Shown one piece after another: positions 25,531 to 34,851 of a stretch of DNA of 64,000 bases (positions are counted from its first letter, which is position 1; each line of letters opens with the position of its first letter). Origin of the DNA: TMED14 sp002167805 (GTDB lineage Bacteria; Bacteroidota; Bacteroidia; Flavobacteriales; Schleiferiaceae); the NCBI GenBank assembly GCA_965655795.1, contig CBFHHY010000009.1, forward strand, positions 1 through 64,000, read 5' to 3'. The position numbers and the translations under genes are program-made. The notes under the pieces are model-generated. The model ran no database searches. It saw only the letters and a program-made list of their open reading frames with translations, and was not told the DNA's origin.

Positions 25531-28500
25531 ATGATTCAAAAGCTTCTTCAAAAATTACTGGGCGATAAATCTAAAAAAGACTTAAAAGAGATTCAGCCAT
25601 ATGTCGAAAAGATTCACCATGCAGAAGAGTCTATTCGGGGTATTTCACCTGATGGCCTTCGTCAAAAAACCAAGGAATTTAAAGAGCGTGTCAAATCATC
25701 CTCAAAACTAGAACGAGAGGAAATCGTTTCCTTGAAAAATAGTGCGGATCAAGAAAATAACTTTGAAATCAAAGAGTCTCTTTACTCAAAAATTGACGAA
25801 TTAAGTAAGGCTGCTGAAGCTGCTGAAGATAAAATTCTAAATGAAATTCTTCCTGAAGCCTACGCGGTAATCAGAGAAACTGCTCGTCAATGGTCAATAG
25901 GTCCACTCCGTGTGACATGCACGAACTTAGATAGGGAACTATCATCATCGTTAAGTGCAATAAGTCTCGATGGGGAAAAAGCCACTTGGAGTAATGAGTG
26001 GGAGGCTGCAGGGACTCCTGTTTCATGGAATATGATACATTATGATGTTCAACTTTTTGGTGGAACTGTTTTGCATATGGGAAGAATTGCAGAAATGGCG
26101 ACTGGTGAGGGGAAAACTCTTGTCGCAACTCTCCCCGTTTATTTAAACGCTCTTTCCGGTCGAGGAGTCCATGTTGTTACGGTTAATGATTATTTATCCA
26201 AAAGAGATGCCGAGTGGATGGGGCCACTATATCAATTTCATGGTTTAAGTGTTGATTGTATTGATAAACATCAACCCAACAGCGAAGGGCGACGCAAAGC
26301 ATATTCAGCAGATATAACTTTTGGTACAAATAATGAGTTCGGCTTCGATTATTTAAGAGATAATATGGCTAGAGAGGCGGATGACCTTGTCCAAAGGGGT
26401 CATAACTATGCTATCGTAGACGAAGTTGATTCTGTTTTAATAGATGACGCACGAACCCCCCTTATAATTTCTGGCCCAACTCCAAATGGTGACAAACACG
26501 AATACAATGATCTGAAAAAGTTTGTAATTGAGTTATTTAATAGCCAAAAAAGCATATCCCATGAAGCAATAACTTTAGCAAAAGACCTCTTGAGTCAAGG
26601 AAATTCAAAAGATGCAGGGTTTCAACTTTTAAGAGCCCATCGCGCTCTCCCTAAAAATAAAGCTTTAATAAAATTATTATCTCAGTCCGGGAATAAGGCC
26701 TTACTTCAAAAAACTGAAGGATTTTATCTTCAAAATCAAGGTAAAGAAATGAAAGTCGTGGACGAAACTCTTTTCTTCGCTATAGAAGAAAAACAGAATC
26801 AAGTTAATTTGACTGATAAAGGGATAGAAATGCTAAGCAATTTGACAAATCCTGAGTTTTTTATTATGCCTGACATGTCTACCGAATTGGATTCGATCAT
26901 GTCCTCTGAAATTTCCCCTTCTAAAAAAGCCGAAAAAAAAGACGCTCTTGTTCGAGATTACAGAATAAAAAGTGAGCGAATTCACTCGATGAATCAATTA
27001 TTAAAAGCTTATACTTTGTTTGAAAAAGATATTGAATATGTCGTTATGGATTCAAAAGTTAAAATTGTTGATGAACAAACGGGTAGAATTATGGATGGTC
27101 GCCGATACTCCGACGGGCTTCATCAGGCCATTGAGGCGAAAGAAAATGTAAAAATAGAAGCTGCTTCGCAAACCTATGCGACAGTAACTCTCCAAAACTA
27201 CTTCAGGATGTACAACAAACTTTCTGGAATGACGGGAACAGCTGAAACCGAAGCTGGAGAATTTTGGGAAATTTATAAACTTGATGTTACTGTCATTCCT
27301 ACGAATAGGCCTATCGCTCGTGATGACAGAGATGACTTAGTATTCAAAACAAAACGTGAAAAATACAATGCCGTTATAGACGAAATAATAGCTTTGAGAG
27401 AAAGTAAACGTCCCGTTCTAGTCGGAACTACTTCTGTTGAGATCAGTGAATTATTAAGTAAAGCTCTGAATATCCGTAAAATTCCACATCAAGTTTTAAA
27501 TGCTAAAATGCACCAAAAAGAAGCTGATGTTGTTGCGGAAGCAGGTCGTCCAGGCACAGTTACCATAGCAACAAATATGGCTGGTCGAGGTACAGATATA
27601 AAATTATCAAAAGAGACTGTGGATGCAGGAGGCTTAGCTATCATAGGCACAGAGCGCCATGATTCTAGAAGGGTTGATCGGCAACTAAGAGGTCGGTCTG
27701 GTAGACAGGGGGACCCCGGCAGTTCTCAATTTTTTGTAAGCCTAGAGGATAATCTTATGAGACTATTTGGCTCAGAAAGAATTGCAAGTTTAATGGATCG
27801 AATGGGCCACAAAGAAGGAGAAGTCATTCAGCACGGTATGGTTTCTAAGTCCATAGAAAGAGCTCAAAAAAAAGTTGAAGAAAATAATTTTGGAATGCGT
27901 AAAAGGCTTTTAGAGTATGATGATGTAATGAATGCTCAAAGGGAAGGCGTTTATCGCAAAAGAAAAAATGCTCTTTCTGGAGAGCGGCTTCAAGTCGATA
28001 TTGCTAATATGGCTTTTGATCTATCTGAAAATGTGGTTTCCAATTCTAAATCATCAGATAATTTCTCATCATATCAATTAGACGTATTTGAGCTATTTGG
28101 AATATTACCTGCTGTTGATGAAGGTGAATTCAAGAAAATACCACTACATGAATTATCAAAACTAACATTTGAAAGTGCTCTAAAATCATATTCATCCAGA
28201 AATTCTCAAGTGGCATTTCAAGCGCTACCGGTTCTTGAAAATGTGATTCAAGAACAGGGTAAAGATGTCGAAACCATTTTAGTCCCTTTCACAGATGGCA
28301 AAAAAGGCCTGCAGGTTCCAACTAATTTAAAAGAATCTGTAAGCTCCAAAGGAGAAAGTTTAATTCGAGATTTAGAAAAAAGTGTTGTCCTGTCAATGAT
28401 CGACGAATCCTGGAAAGACCATCTCCGAAATATGGATGATCTCCGCCAAAATGTTCAAGGTGCAGTTTATGAACAAAAAGACCCATTACTAATTTATAAA

Positions 28501-28860
28501 CACGAAAGCTTTGGTCTCTTTAAAGAGATGTTAGATGATTTGAATAAAAACTCAATTTCTTTCCTTTTTAACGCAAACCTCCCAAAGCCTGACGAGCAAA
28601 ATTCTTCTCAACGCGTTCAACGCGCATCTGAAAAAAAGACCTCAAAAATTAACTACACTACAAGTGGACCTGGTAGTAGTGATTCAAATAATTCTGGTAA
28701 TACTTCGAGAGGAAACCGGGTTGGTAAGCCTATAAAAAGTGAAAAAAAATATGGCCGTAATGATATTGTAACAATAACGAATATCACCTCAGGTGAGCAA
28801 AAAAATGTAAAATTTAAAATTGCAGAACCTCTACTCTCCCAAGGGTGGGTGTTGTTGTGA
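25531..28860 (+). CDS. secA: Preprotein translocase ATPase SecA
   Basis: SecA drives unfolded preproteins through SecYEG. The 1109-residue protein has Walker A MATGEGKT at 189-196, the DEVDSVLIDDARTPL Walker B segment, GTNNEFGFDYLRDN, TNMAGRGTDIKL and the QLRGRSGRQGDPGSS motif. Compared with E. coli SecA (901) it has extra sequence between the first nucleotide-binding domain and the cross-linking region, usual for Bacteroidota. The C-terminus lacks the Cys-rich zinc motif and ends instead in a small conserved KFKIAEPLLSQGWVLL segment, also typical of the phylum. It converges on the EnvC-like gene with 2 bases between stops. Confidence 0.97.
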   Translation: MIQKLLQKLLGDKSKKDLKEIQPYVEKIHHAEESIRGISPDGLRQKTKEFKERVKSSSKLEREEIVSLKNSADQENNFEIKESLYSKIDELSKAAEAAEDKILNEILPEAYAVIRETARQWSIGPLRVTCTNLDRELSSSLSAISLDGEKATWSNEWEAAGTPVSWNMIHYDVQLFGGTVLHMGRIAEMATGEGKTLVATLPVYLNALSGRGVHVVTVNDYLSKRDAEWMGPLYQFHGLSVDCIDKHQPNSEGRRKAYSADITFGTNNEFGFDYLRDNMAREADDLVQRGHNYAIVDEVDSVLIDDARTPLIISGPTPNGDKHEYNDLKKFVIELFNSQKSISHEAITLAKDLLSQGNSKDAGFQLLRAHRALPKNKALIKLLSQSGNKALLQKTEGFYLQNQGKEMKVVDETLFFAIEEKQNQVNLTDKGIEMLSNLTNPEFFIMPDMSTELDSIMSSEISPSKKAEKKDALVRDYRIKSERIHSMNQLLKAYTLFEKDIEYVVMDSKVKIVDEQTGRIMDGRRYSDGLHQAIEAKENVKIEAASQTYATVTLQNYFRMYNKLSGMTGTAETEAGEFWEIYKLDVTVIPTNRPIARDDRDDLVFKTKREKYNAVIDEIIALRESKRPVLVGTTSVEISELLSKALNIRKIPHQVLNAKMHQKEADVVAEAGRPGTVTIATNMAGRGTDIKLSKETVDAGGLAIIGTERHDSRRVDRQLRGRSGRQGDPGSSQFFVSLEDNLMRLFGSERIASLMDRMGHKEGEVIQHGMVSKSIERAQKKVEENNFGMRKRLLEYDDVMNAQREGVYRKRKNALSGERLQVDIANMAFDLSENVVSNSKSSDNFSSYQLDVFELFGILPAVDEGEFKKIPLHELSKLTFESALKSYSSRNSQVAFQALPVLENVIQEQGKDVETILVPFTDGKKGLQVPTNLKESVSSKGESLIRDLEKSVVLSMIDESWKDHLRNMDDLRQNVQGAVYEQKDPLLIYKHESFGLFKEMLDDLNKNSISFLFNANLPKPDEQNSSQRVQRASEKKTSKINYTTSGPGSSDSNNSGNTSRGNRVGKPIKSEKKYGRNDIVTITNITSGEQKNVKFKIAEPLLSQGWVLL

Positions 28861-28862
28861 TT

Positions 28863-30089
28863 TTAACGGTTTAACCAGGGATTTGGGTCTTGATTCTCTG
28901 TGTTTTTCCAAAGTTCAAAATGAACGGTAGATTCCCCAGTCTCAGGATCAGATGCCACTGAACCTATTTCTTCTAAGATGTCTACTTTATCGCCTGTTTT
29001 AACATAAACATCCTCAAGGTTAGAGTACACTGTAAAATAATTACCGTGCCTAATAAGCACTACGCGATTTGCTCCGGGGATTCTTACAACTGTTGATACT
29101 TCACCTCGGAACACAGCTCTAACCATAGATCCTTTTGGAGTACCAATATCAATACCTGGATTTTTTATTGAAACCCCTGATGTTCCAGGAACAATATTGG
29201 GGCCAAAATCCTGTGTTATGATTCCTCTTTTTACCGGCCATGGTAAGTTCCCTTTATTTTCAGAAAAATTCTTTGCCAAAGCCGTCCCCTCAGGAGTCAA
29301 TTCAAATGTGGCTAAATTCGAGTTTGTTGATTTTGAATTACTACTACTTTTTCGAGCCGCATTCCTCTGACGTTTAAGCTCCTGTTTTATGATTTTTTGA
29401 ATTTGCCTCTCTAATTTTTGTAGCTCACTTCTTTTCTTCTTAATCTCTGCCAAGACTCTTGATTCTTTCCTTTTGAGTGATTGAGCAGCACTTTCTCTAT
29501 CATTCTTGTCATTAATTAAAACTTGCTTTTGGGCAATCTCTTCTGAAAGCAGTTTTATTTTTTCTTCTTTTTCTTTTTCTTCTATAGCTATATTTTTTTC
29601 TTTTCTTTCTTTTAAAGAATTAATCTCATCTACTTGTGTTCGACGAAAACCAACATACTGTTTCAAAAAATATATCCTTTTGAGAGCTTGCTGTATACTT
29701 GACGAAGCAAAAACATAAGCCCAAGACTGAGTTGGCTTGCCTCTTTTTTGTGCCTCTCTTATCATTGAGGCATATTTTTTTTTTAGAAGATCTATATCTT
29801 TTTGATTTTTCAAAATCTCTTTTTTCATACGAGAAATTTGAATCTCCGAATTCCTGACTTGTTGCTGAATAGTTTTGATTAGCTCTTTACGAGCCTTTAC
29901 TTTTTTATCCAAAGCCCTTACCTGGTTTAGAGTTAGAGCCTTATCCTTTTGGGTTTTTTTTAAAAGAACATTGGCAATATTTATATCTTCCTGAAGTTGT
30001 GATTTTCTTTTTTCCAAAAATTCCTTTGAATTCTGAGAAAATGCGAAAAACGAGACTAAATAAAGAAAACTAAAAATCCAATCGCGCAT
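28863..30089 (-). CDS. EnvC-like murein hydrolase activator (degenerate M23/LytM)
   Basis: I start at the ATG at 30089 (MRDWIFSFLYLVSFFAFSQ), a good signal peptide, giving 408 residues; the longer frame from 30167 adds 26 unconserved residues. A Lys/Glu-rich coiled coil fills residues 20-260 and a C-terminal LytM/M23 domain covers about 285-408 (GIDIGTPKGSMVRAV, VHFELWK). Several zinc ligands of active M23 enzymes are replaced: the first His is absent before GIDIG, and HxH reads VHF. This implies an activator of cell-wall amidases like E. coli EnvC rather than an enzyme. The start overlaps the DUF4292 gene by 20 bases. It is last in the flippase-dut operon. Confidence 0.9.
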   Translation of the reverse strand: MRDWIFSFLYLVSFFAFSQNSKEFLEKRKSQLQEDINIANVLLKKTQKDKALTLNQVRALDKKVKARKELIKTIQQQVRNSEIQISRMKKEILKNQKDIDLLKKKYASMIREAQKRGKPTQSWAYVFASSSIQQALKRIYFLKQYVGFRRTQVDEINSLKERKEKNIAIEEKEKEEKIKLLSEEIAQKQVLINDKNDRESAAQSLKRKESRVLAEIKKKRSELQKLERQIQKIIKQELKRQRNAARKSSSNSKSTNSNLATFELTPEGTALAKNFSENKGNLPWPVKRGIITQDFGPNIVPGTSGVSIKNPGIDIGTPKGSMVRAVFRGEVSTVVRIPGANRVVLIRHGNYFTVYSNLEDVYVKTGDKVDILEEIGSVASDPETGESTVHFELWKNTENQDPNPWLNR

Positions 30090-30864
30090 GATTAGGGGGT
30101 ATATTAAAAGGGAACTTAAGTGCCTCTTGGTATTTTTTTGATTTAGACAAAAATTCCAGCTTACCATTTCCCTGAGGAGATGTGAATATTAAGTCCCAAC
30201 CTCCGTCTATTTTATATGTAATCTCAAGCATTAAAAACTCTTTTGATAAAAATATTTTTTGACTCAATAACTCGTGTTTATAGTCAGAATTAAATTCCAA
30301 ACTAAGCTCTCCAGAATATTTGTCTCTTTTAAATGGGAAATTTAAAAGCCATTTTTCTTTGGTGAAGTCCATATTCGCAATCATAAAATTTTCTGGCCAT
30401 TCTATTACTTCCCTAGAAACAATATTTATAATATCTTGGACATTTATGGGAATATCTAATTCGTTTAATCTTGAAAAAGGCACATCAATGTATTTATTTA
30501 AAATATTTGCATACCCTTGAATACTATCATTTGTTATAATTAATCTAGCAAGCTTTAGTCCCATTAATGGATCTGAAATATCTAGCCAAAGTTTTTTAAA
30601 CTCATCTTTCCTGAGTCTAAAGTCTAGCTTCCCTTTGTAGCTTTTTTGATCAAATCTTATCGTTCCATTTCCCTTTAAGCGCTGAAAAGGATATACTATC
30701 GCAGAGTTTTCAGAATTCGCTTTTAATTCTGAAAGTGCATCAATAACTCTTCTTCGCGCAGGCTCCTCCATTGTCTCTAATTTATCTATTTTACCAATTA
30801 ATCCGCAACCAAATAGGGAACAGCTGAAAAGCACAGAAATAAAAAATGACTTAACGTTTTTCAC
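30070..30864 (-). CDS. DUF4292 lipoprotein
   Basis: The 264-residue protein starts at a GTG with a lipoprotein signal, lipobox SLFGC with acylated C20. It then shows the alternating beta pattern of DUF4292, a LolA/LppX-like fold found in Bacteroidota (KGNGTIRFDQKSYKGKLDFRLR; LWLDISDPLMGLKLARLII). It may bind lipid or lipoprotein in the periplasm; function is unproven. It lies 12 bases after the TPR gene and overlaps the EnvC-like gene, an order that recurs in flavobacteria. A TAAATTTG element (30872-30879) 7 bases before the GTG could be an internal promoter, but no -33 element accompanies it. Confidence 0.85.
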   Translation of the reverse strand: MKNVKSFFISVLFSCSLFGCGLIGKIDKLETMEEPARRRVIDALSELKANSENSAIVYPFQRLKGNGTIRFDQKSYKGKLDFRLRKDEFKKLWLDISDPLMGLKLARLIITNDSIQGYANILNKYIDVPFSRLNELDIPINVQDIINIVSREVIEWPENFMIANMDFTKEKWLLNFPFKRDKYSGELSLEFNSDYKHELLSQKIFLSKEFLMLEITYKIDGGWDLIFTSPQGNGKLEFLSKSKKYQEALKFPFNIPPNHARLDF

Positions 30865-30876
30865 GGCAATACAAAT

Positions 30877-31902
30877 TTACCACTGCAATAGGGTATTTAT
30901 CTCTCTACTAAGCTGATCTTCTTTCATCCCATTTTCAATTGCATGCTTACAATACAATTCAAACTTCTCTTTTTGTTCAGTTTTTAAAAAAATCGCTGCC
31001 GCAATGACATATGGTCTTGCTTCATTTGGATTAGACTGGATATTCCATTGGGCCCATTTTGATACCATTTCCCAACCGCTATCCGAAACCTTTGATTCTC
31101 TGAGCCTATTCATCGCATTCACGATTAATGTTGATTTGATATCAATCTTAATATCTGAATTCATAACTAGCCTTTTAAAATAAAAGTCCGCTATGTCTTC
31201 TTTGCCAAAGGCATGAGAGGCATCTATAAATGCTATTTTTACGGGAAGAGCATCCGGAAATAAGAGCACTAACCTTTTGAGGAAAATATAAGCTTCATAA
31301 TTCTGTCCAATTCTATTCAAGGTATTTACATAAAGCAATGAGCCGTTGATAACATCACCTGATTTTAAAATATAATCATTCACATATGTTAAAGAGCTAT
31401 CCTTGAAGTTGAGGTTCAAAAAGACATTACGAATTGCTAAAGCCGTCTGATAATTCCGTCCGAAGAATTCTTCGCTTTTTTTTAAAAAATATATTGCGTT
31501 AGTATTATCATTTAAATCGAGTGAAATATTTATGCAGTCCGCTAATACTTGATAATCAGCTGACTTCGAGCAAACTAATAACCTACCATAAAATAGTAAT
31601 TCTTCTTTTTTACCTATTCCTCGATTAAATCCATATAGGGAATATAAAGATGGAATATTTACAACCCCAATCCCCAGCGATGATTTAACACGAAGTTTTG
31701 CTTTTGACAAAAACTTATCTGCCGATTTCAAATCATCTTTAATCAAAAAATACTTGCCGCGATTAATGAAGCGATTAAACTTTTTATCTAGACGATAGTC
31801 AAAAGTCAAGGAATCACAATCAACTCCAATAGTTTGTGAGCGGAGTATTCCAAAAAAGAAAAAAACACCGCAACATAATATTGTCTTAAATACCGAGAGC
31901 AT
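30877..31902 (-). CDS. Secreted TPR-like protein
   Basis: The 341-residue protein has an N-terminal signal segment (FKTILCCGVFFFFGILRS). Repeated helix pairs with degenerate TPR spacing follow, for example YFLIKDDLKSADKFLSKAKL, AIYFLKKSEEFFGRNYQTAL and DIADFYFKRLVMN. It probably acts as a periplasmic scaffold. It lies 2 bases after the nucleotidyltransferase gene and 12 bases before the DUF4292 lipoprotein gene. The conserved neighbourhood ties it to the envelope, but no specific function can be read. Confidence 0.8.
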   Translation of the reverse strand: MLSVFKTILCCGVFFFFGILRSQTIGVDCDSLTFDYRLDKKFNRFINRGKYFLIKDDLKSADKFLSKAKLRVKSSLGIGVVNIPSLYSLYGFNRGIGKKEELLFYGRLLVCSKSADYQVLADCINISLDLNDNTNAIYFLKKSEEFFGRNYQTALAIRNVFLNLNFKDSSLTYVNDYILKSGDVINGSLLYVNTLNRIGQNYEAYIFLKRLVLLFPDALPVKIAFIDASHAFGKEDIADFYFKRLVMNSDIKIDIKSTLIVNAMNRLRESKVSDSGWEMVSKWAQWNIQSNPNEARPYVIAAAIFLKTEQKEKFELYCKHAIENGMKEDQLSREINTLLQW

Positions 31903-31904
31903 AA

Positions 31905-32912
31905 CTAGCCTTGTAAACGACTAAAGTCTCCCAAATCTAATGATCGATATTCCGAATCAGCTGTGACATTCATTCCGATCATAGAGTAATCTAAATTGAG
32001 ATTTTTTAAGGTACTTTTTTCTCTAATTATTGAATTTTCAATATGGCAATTATCGATTTTGCAGTCTTCATAAATACTCACGTTGGGACCTACCGTCGAA
32101 TTAATAATAGTGACATTTGAGGCTATGAAACAAGGCTCTATTATTTTAGAATTCTGTAAAATCAAATTTTCTGGCTCGTACTGAACTATATCCTTTTCAA
32201 ACTCGAGAACATTAGTGTTTGTCATTATCATAGCCTCTTTATTTCCGCAATCCATCCAAGAATCAACTTTCCCTGTTGTTAGTTTTAGGCCATTATTTTG
32301 CATGTTTTCTAACGCATCTGTGATTTGATATTCACCGCCCTTTTTGATATTATTCTCTAAAATATATTCAAGCTCATTCTTAAGTATTCTACCCTCTTTA
32401 AAATAATAGATTCCAATAATTGCTAGGTCACTTATAAAATTTTTTGGCTTCTCTACAAATCCTTCAATTGCGCCCTGACTATCAAGCTTCACAACACCAA
32501 AAGCCTCCGGGTTTTTTATTTTACTGACCCATATAACTGCATCGGAGGTTAAATCCAACTCAAATTTTGCGCGAAATAAAGTGTCAGCAAATGCTACCAC
32601 AATAGGCCCTCTCAAAATTTCTTTAGCACAATAAATTGCATGAGCCGTCCCTAGAGGTTCATTTTGATGTAGAATTAGACCTTCTGCCCCAACTTCTTTT
32701 GCGACACCAAGGAGCATTTCTTCAACCTCCAAACCAAAATCTCCAATAATAAAGGCAATCTGATCTAATTCTCGGACTACAGTTTGAGATATATCTTCAA
32801 CGAGTCTCTTTACAATTGGCTTTCCCGCAATCGGAAGTAAAGGCTTTGGAGTCAGTAAAGTATGAGGTCTGAGCCTGGAGCCTCTGCCTGCCATTGGAAT
32901 AATGATATTCAT
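31905..32912 (-). CDS. Sugar-phosphate nucleotidyltransferase (RmlA/GlmU-like)
   Basis: The 335-residue protein has the nucleotidyltransferase opening IIPMAGRGSRLRPHTLLTPKPLLPIAGKP, with GxGxRLRP and the substrate lysine. The metal/base motif AFADTLF and GFVEKPK follow. From about residue 250 a left-handed beta-helix with hexapeptide-like repeats (IIEPCFIASNVTIINSTVG) is seen. It should activate a sugar phosphate as an NDP-sugar for cell-surface glycans; which sugar and nucleotide cannot be told. It lies between dut and the TPR gene. Confidence 0.9.
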   Translation of the reverse strand: MNIIIPMAGRGSRLRPHTLLTPKPLLPIAGKPIVKRLVEDISQTVVRELDQIAFIIGDFGLEVEEMLLGVAKEVGAEGLILHQNEPLGTAHAIYCAKEILRGPIVVAFADTLFRAKFELDLTSDAVIWVSKIKNPEAFGVVKLDSQGAIEGFVEKPKNFISDLAIIGIYYFKEGRILKNELEYILENNIKKGGEYQITDALENMQNNGLKLTTGKVDSWMDCGNKEAMIMTNTNVLEFEKDIVQYEPENLILQNSKIIEPCFIASNVTIINSTVGPNVSIYEDCKIDNCHIENSIIREKSTLKNLNLDYSMIGMNVTADSEYRSLDLGDFSRLQG

Positions 32913-32927
32913 TTTTGATTTAATTTT

Positions 32928-33362
32928 TTATTTTTTCCCACTATGACCAAACCCCCCTTGACCTCTCTGAGTATCATCTAAAGTTTCTGATTTCTGCCAT
33001 TCTACATGATCATATTTTGCAATCAATAATTGTGCTATTCTGTCACCTGATTTTACGCAAAAAATTTTATCGCCGTGATTTATTAGTATAACACCTATAT
33101 CACCTCTGTAGTCTGAGTCAATTGTACCCGGAGCGTTTAAGACAGTTAAACCATGCTTAAGAGCAAGTCCTGAACGGGGCCTAACCTGAGCTTCAAATCC
33201 TTTTGGAAGAGCTAATTTCAGCCCTGTTGATATTAATTTTCTTTGCCCCGGGTGAATATTTATTTCTTCGCTCAGGTTTGCACGTAAATCCATACCCGCA
33301 CTACCGTCGGAAACATACTCTGGAAGGTCATTCGACGAGCTATTGATAACTTTAATTTTCAT
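32928..33362 (-). CDS. dut: dUTP diphosphatase
   Basis: The 144-residue trimeric enzyme hydrolyses dUTP to dUMP, keeping uracil out of DNA and feeding thymidylate synthesis. All five dUTPase motifs are visible: SAGMDLRA, PRSGLALKHG, NAPGTIDSDYRGDI, GDRIAQLLIAKY and the C-terminal RGQGGFGHSG. Start and length fit the family. It is second in the minus-strand operon, after the flippase gene (17 bases). Confidence 0.97.
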   Translation of the reverse strand: MKIKVINSSSNDLPEYVSDGSAGMDLRANLSEEINIHPGQRKLISTGLKLALPKGFEAQVRPRSGLALKHGLTVLNAPGTIDSDYRGDIGVILINHGDKIFCVKSGDRIAQLLIAKYDHVEWQKSETLDDTQRGQGGFGHSGKK

Positions 33363-33379
33363 AAAACTATTTTATTAAT

Positions 33380-34789
33380 TTATTGACGAAAAATCTTTCG
33401 CTCTGAAAATATTACAATGATTATCATTAACACCAGGGCGCCAAAAGAATAAAAGTAGTTCACCATATTTTTTGATGCAACCCAGCCCAAAATTATCCCC
33501 GATACCAAATACAAAATTATCTTACCAAAATCATACGGCACTTGATAATGAAATTGCCCCAGTAAAATCGAAAGAACTGTCATTCCAAAATAACTTAATA
33601 ATGTTGTCCAAGCAGCCCCTTCTATTCCCAGAATTGGGATCAAAAATATATTGCCCACAACCGTTATTACTAATCCCACCATTGTAATATATAAACCTAA
33701 ATATGTTTTATCTGTCAGCTTATACCACATGGAAATTTGAGTGTTCATGGATAAAAAAACGTTTGCCAAAAGTAAAATGTATAATAACGGTAATGAATCC
33801 CAATACTTTGAATCAATAAAAAACTTAATGCCATCTAAACCTGAAAGAACAGCAACCATACCAATACACAAAATACCAGTAAATAATCTTAAGACAACCG
33901 CCATTTGATTTTTAGTGTTTTCTGACTTTTTAAAGAAATATGGTTCCGCTGCATAGCGAAAAGCTTGATTAAATAAAATCAAGAAGATCGAAAGCTTATA
34001 AATCGCAGAATATGTTCCTACATCTTCTTTAGATGTGGATATTGGCATAAGGTATTCAATAAAAAACCTATCAGCCATTTCGTTAGCGATTCCAGGAAGT
34101 CCGGCAAGCAACAAAGGGAACCCAAACAAAATCATTGTTTTCCAAATTTTCAAATCAAAAATTTTCTTGATAGCAAAAAATTCTGGAGCCAAAAGAATCA
34201 TCATAAAAGCACTAGCTAATAAATTTGAAAATAATACCCATCCAACTTTCCATTCCGGTAATTTATAACCCACATTGGGCAAAAAAAGAAAAATTACATA
34301 GCACAAAAGAAAATTAATTCCGATTTGACTAATCTTAATAATAATAAACCGCCTTGCCTTTCTTTGAGCCCTTAAACGAGCAAAAGGAACTGCGCATACC
34401 GCATCCATAGCAACGATCCATCCCATCCAAAGAATCAAATAAGGTCTATCAGAAAGATGCAATAACTGAGAAATTGGAACGTAGCAAATCCATAAAACGA
34501 TTAAAAAAACGACAGTGCTAATAATTAATGACCACATTGCTGTCGAATAAACCCTAAATTCCTCAAAACCTTTTTTTTGACTGAATCTAAAATATGCTGT
34601 TTCAAATCCATATGTTAAAATGACCATCAAAAAGGCTATGGAAACATATAAAAGAGAATTTACTCCATATTCACTTTTAGACAAAACCATCGTAAGCAGA
34701 GGTGTTAAAGCAAAATTCAATAAACGAGCTACAATACTACTAAGCCCATATAAAGCGGTATCTCCAAATAAACTCTTTAGGCCTGCCAT
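33380..34789 (-). CDS. Oligosaccharide flippase (Wzx/MATE-like) family protein
   Basis: The 469-residue integral membrane protein has 12-14 hydrophobic segments. The N-terminal pattern GDTALYGLSSIVARLLNFALTP is typical of polysaccharide-biosynthesis flippases, which move lipid-linked sugars across the inner membrane. It starts a six-gene operon of flippase, dut, nucleotidyltransferase, TPR, DUF4292 and EnvC, an arrangement recurrent in Flavobacteriia. A TATCTTTG -7-like element lies only 4 bases before the ATG, so the transcript may be leaderless. The lipid-linked substrate is unknown. Confidence 0.9.
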   Translation of the reverse strand: MAGLKSLFGDTALYGLSSIVARLLNFALTPLLTMVLSKSEYGVNSLLYVSIAFLMVILTYGFETAYFRFSQKKGFEEFRVYSTAMWSLIISTVVFLIVLWICYVPISQLLHLSDRPYLILWMGWIVAMDAVCAVPFARLRAQRKARRFIIIKISQIGINFLLCYVIFLFLPNVGYKLPEWKVGWVLFSNLLASAFMMILLAPEFFAIKKIFDLKIWKTMILFGFPLLLAGLPGIANEMADRFFIEYLMPISTSKEDVGTYSAIYKLSIFLILFNQAFRYAAEPYFFKKSENTKNQMAVVLRLFTGILCIGMVAVLSGLDGIKFFIDSKYWDSLPLLYILLLANVFLSMNTQISMWYKLTDKTYLGLYITMVGLVITVVGNIFLIPILGIEGAAWTTLLSYFGMTVLSILLGQFHYQVPYDFGKIILYLVSGIILGWVASKNMVNYFYSFGALVLMIIIVIFSERKIFRQ

Positions 34790-34793
34790 ATCT

Positions 34794-34801
34794 CAAAGAT
34801 A
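34794..34801 (-). promoter_or_regulatory. Candidate -7 element before the flippase operon
   Basis: On the minus strand this reads TATCTTTG, an exact TAnnTTTG match that ends 4 bases before the ATG at 34789. Initiation would fall at or next to the A of the start codon. No TTTG is found 19 bases upstream (the sequence there is GC-rich), so support is partial. Confidence 0.4.
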
Positions 34802-34851
34802 CGTGTAGCGGTCGGCCCCTTACAGAAATATTTTAATAATATCTTTAGCTT

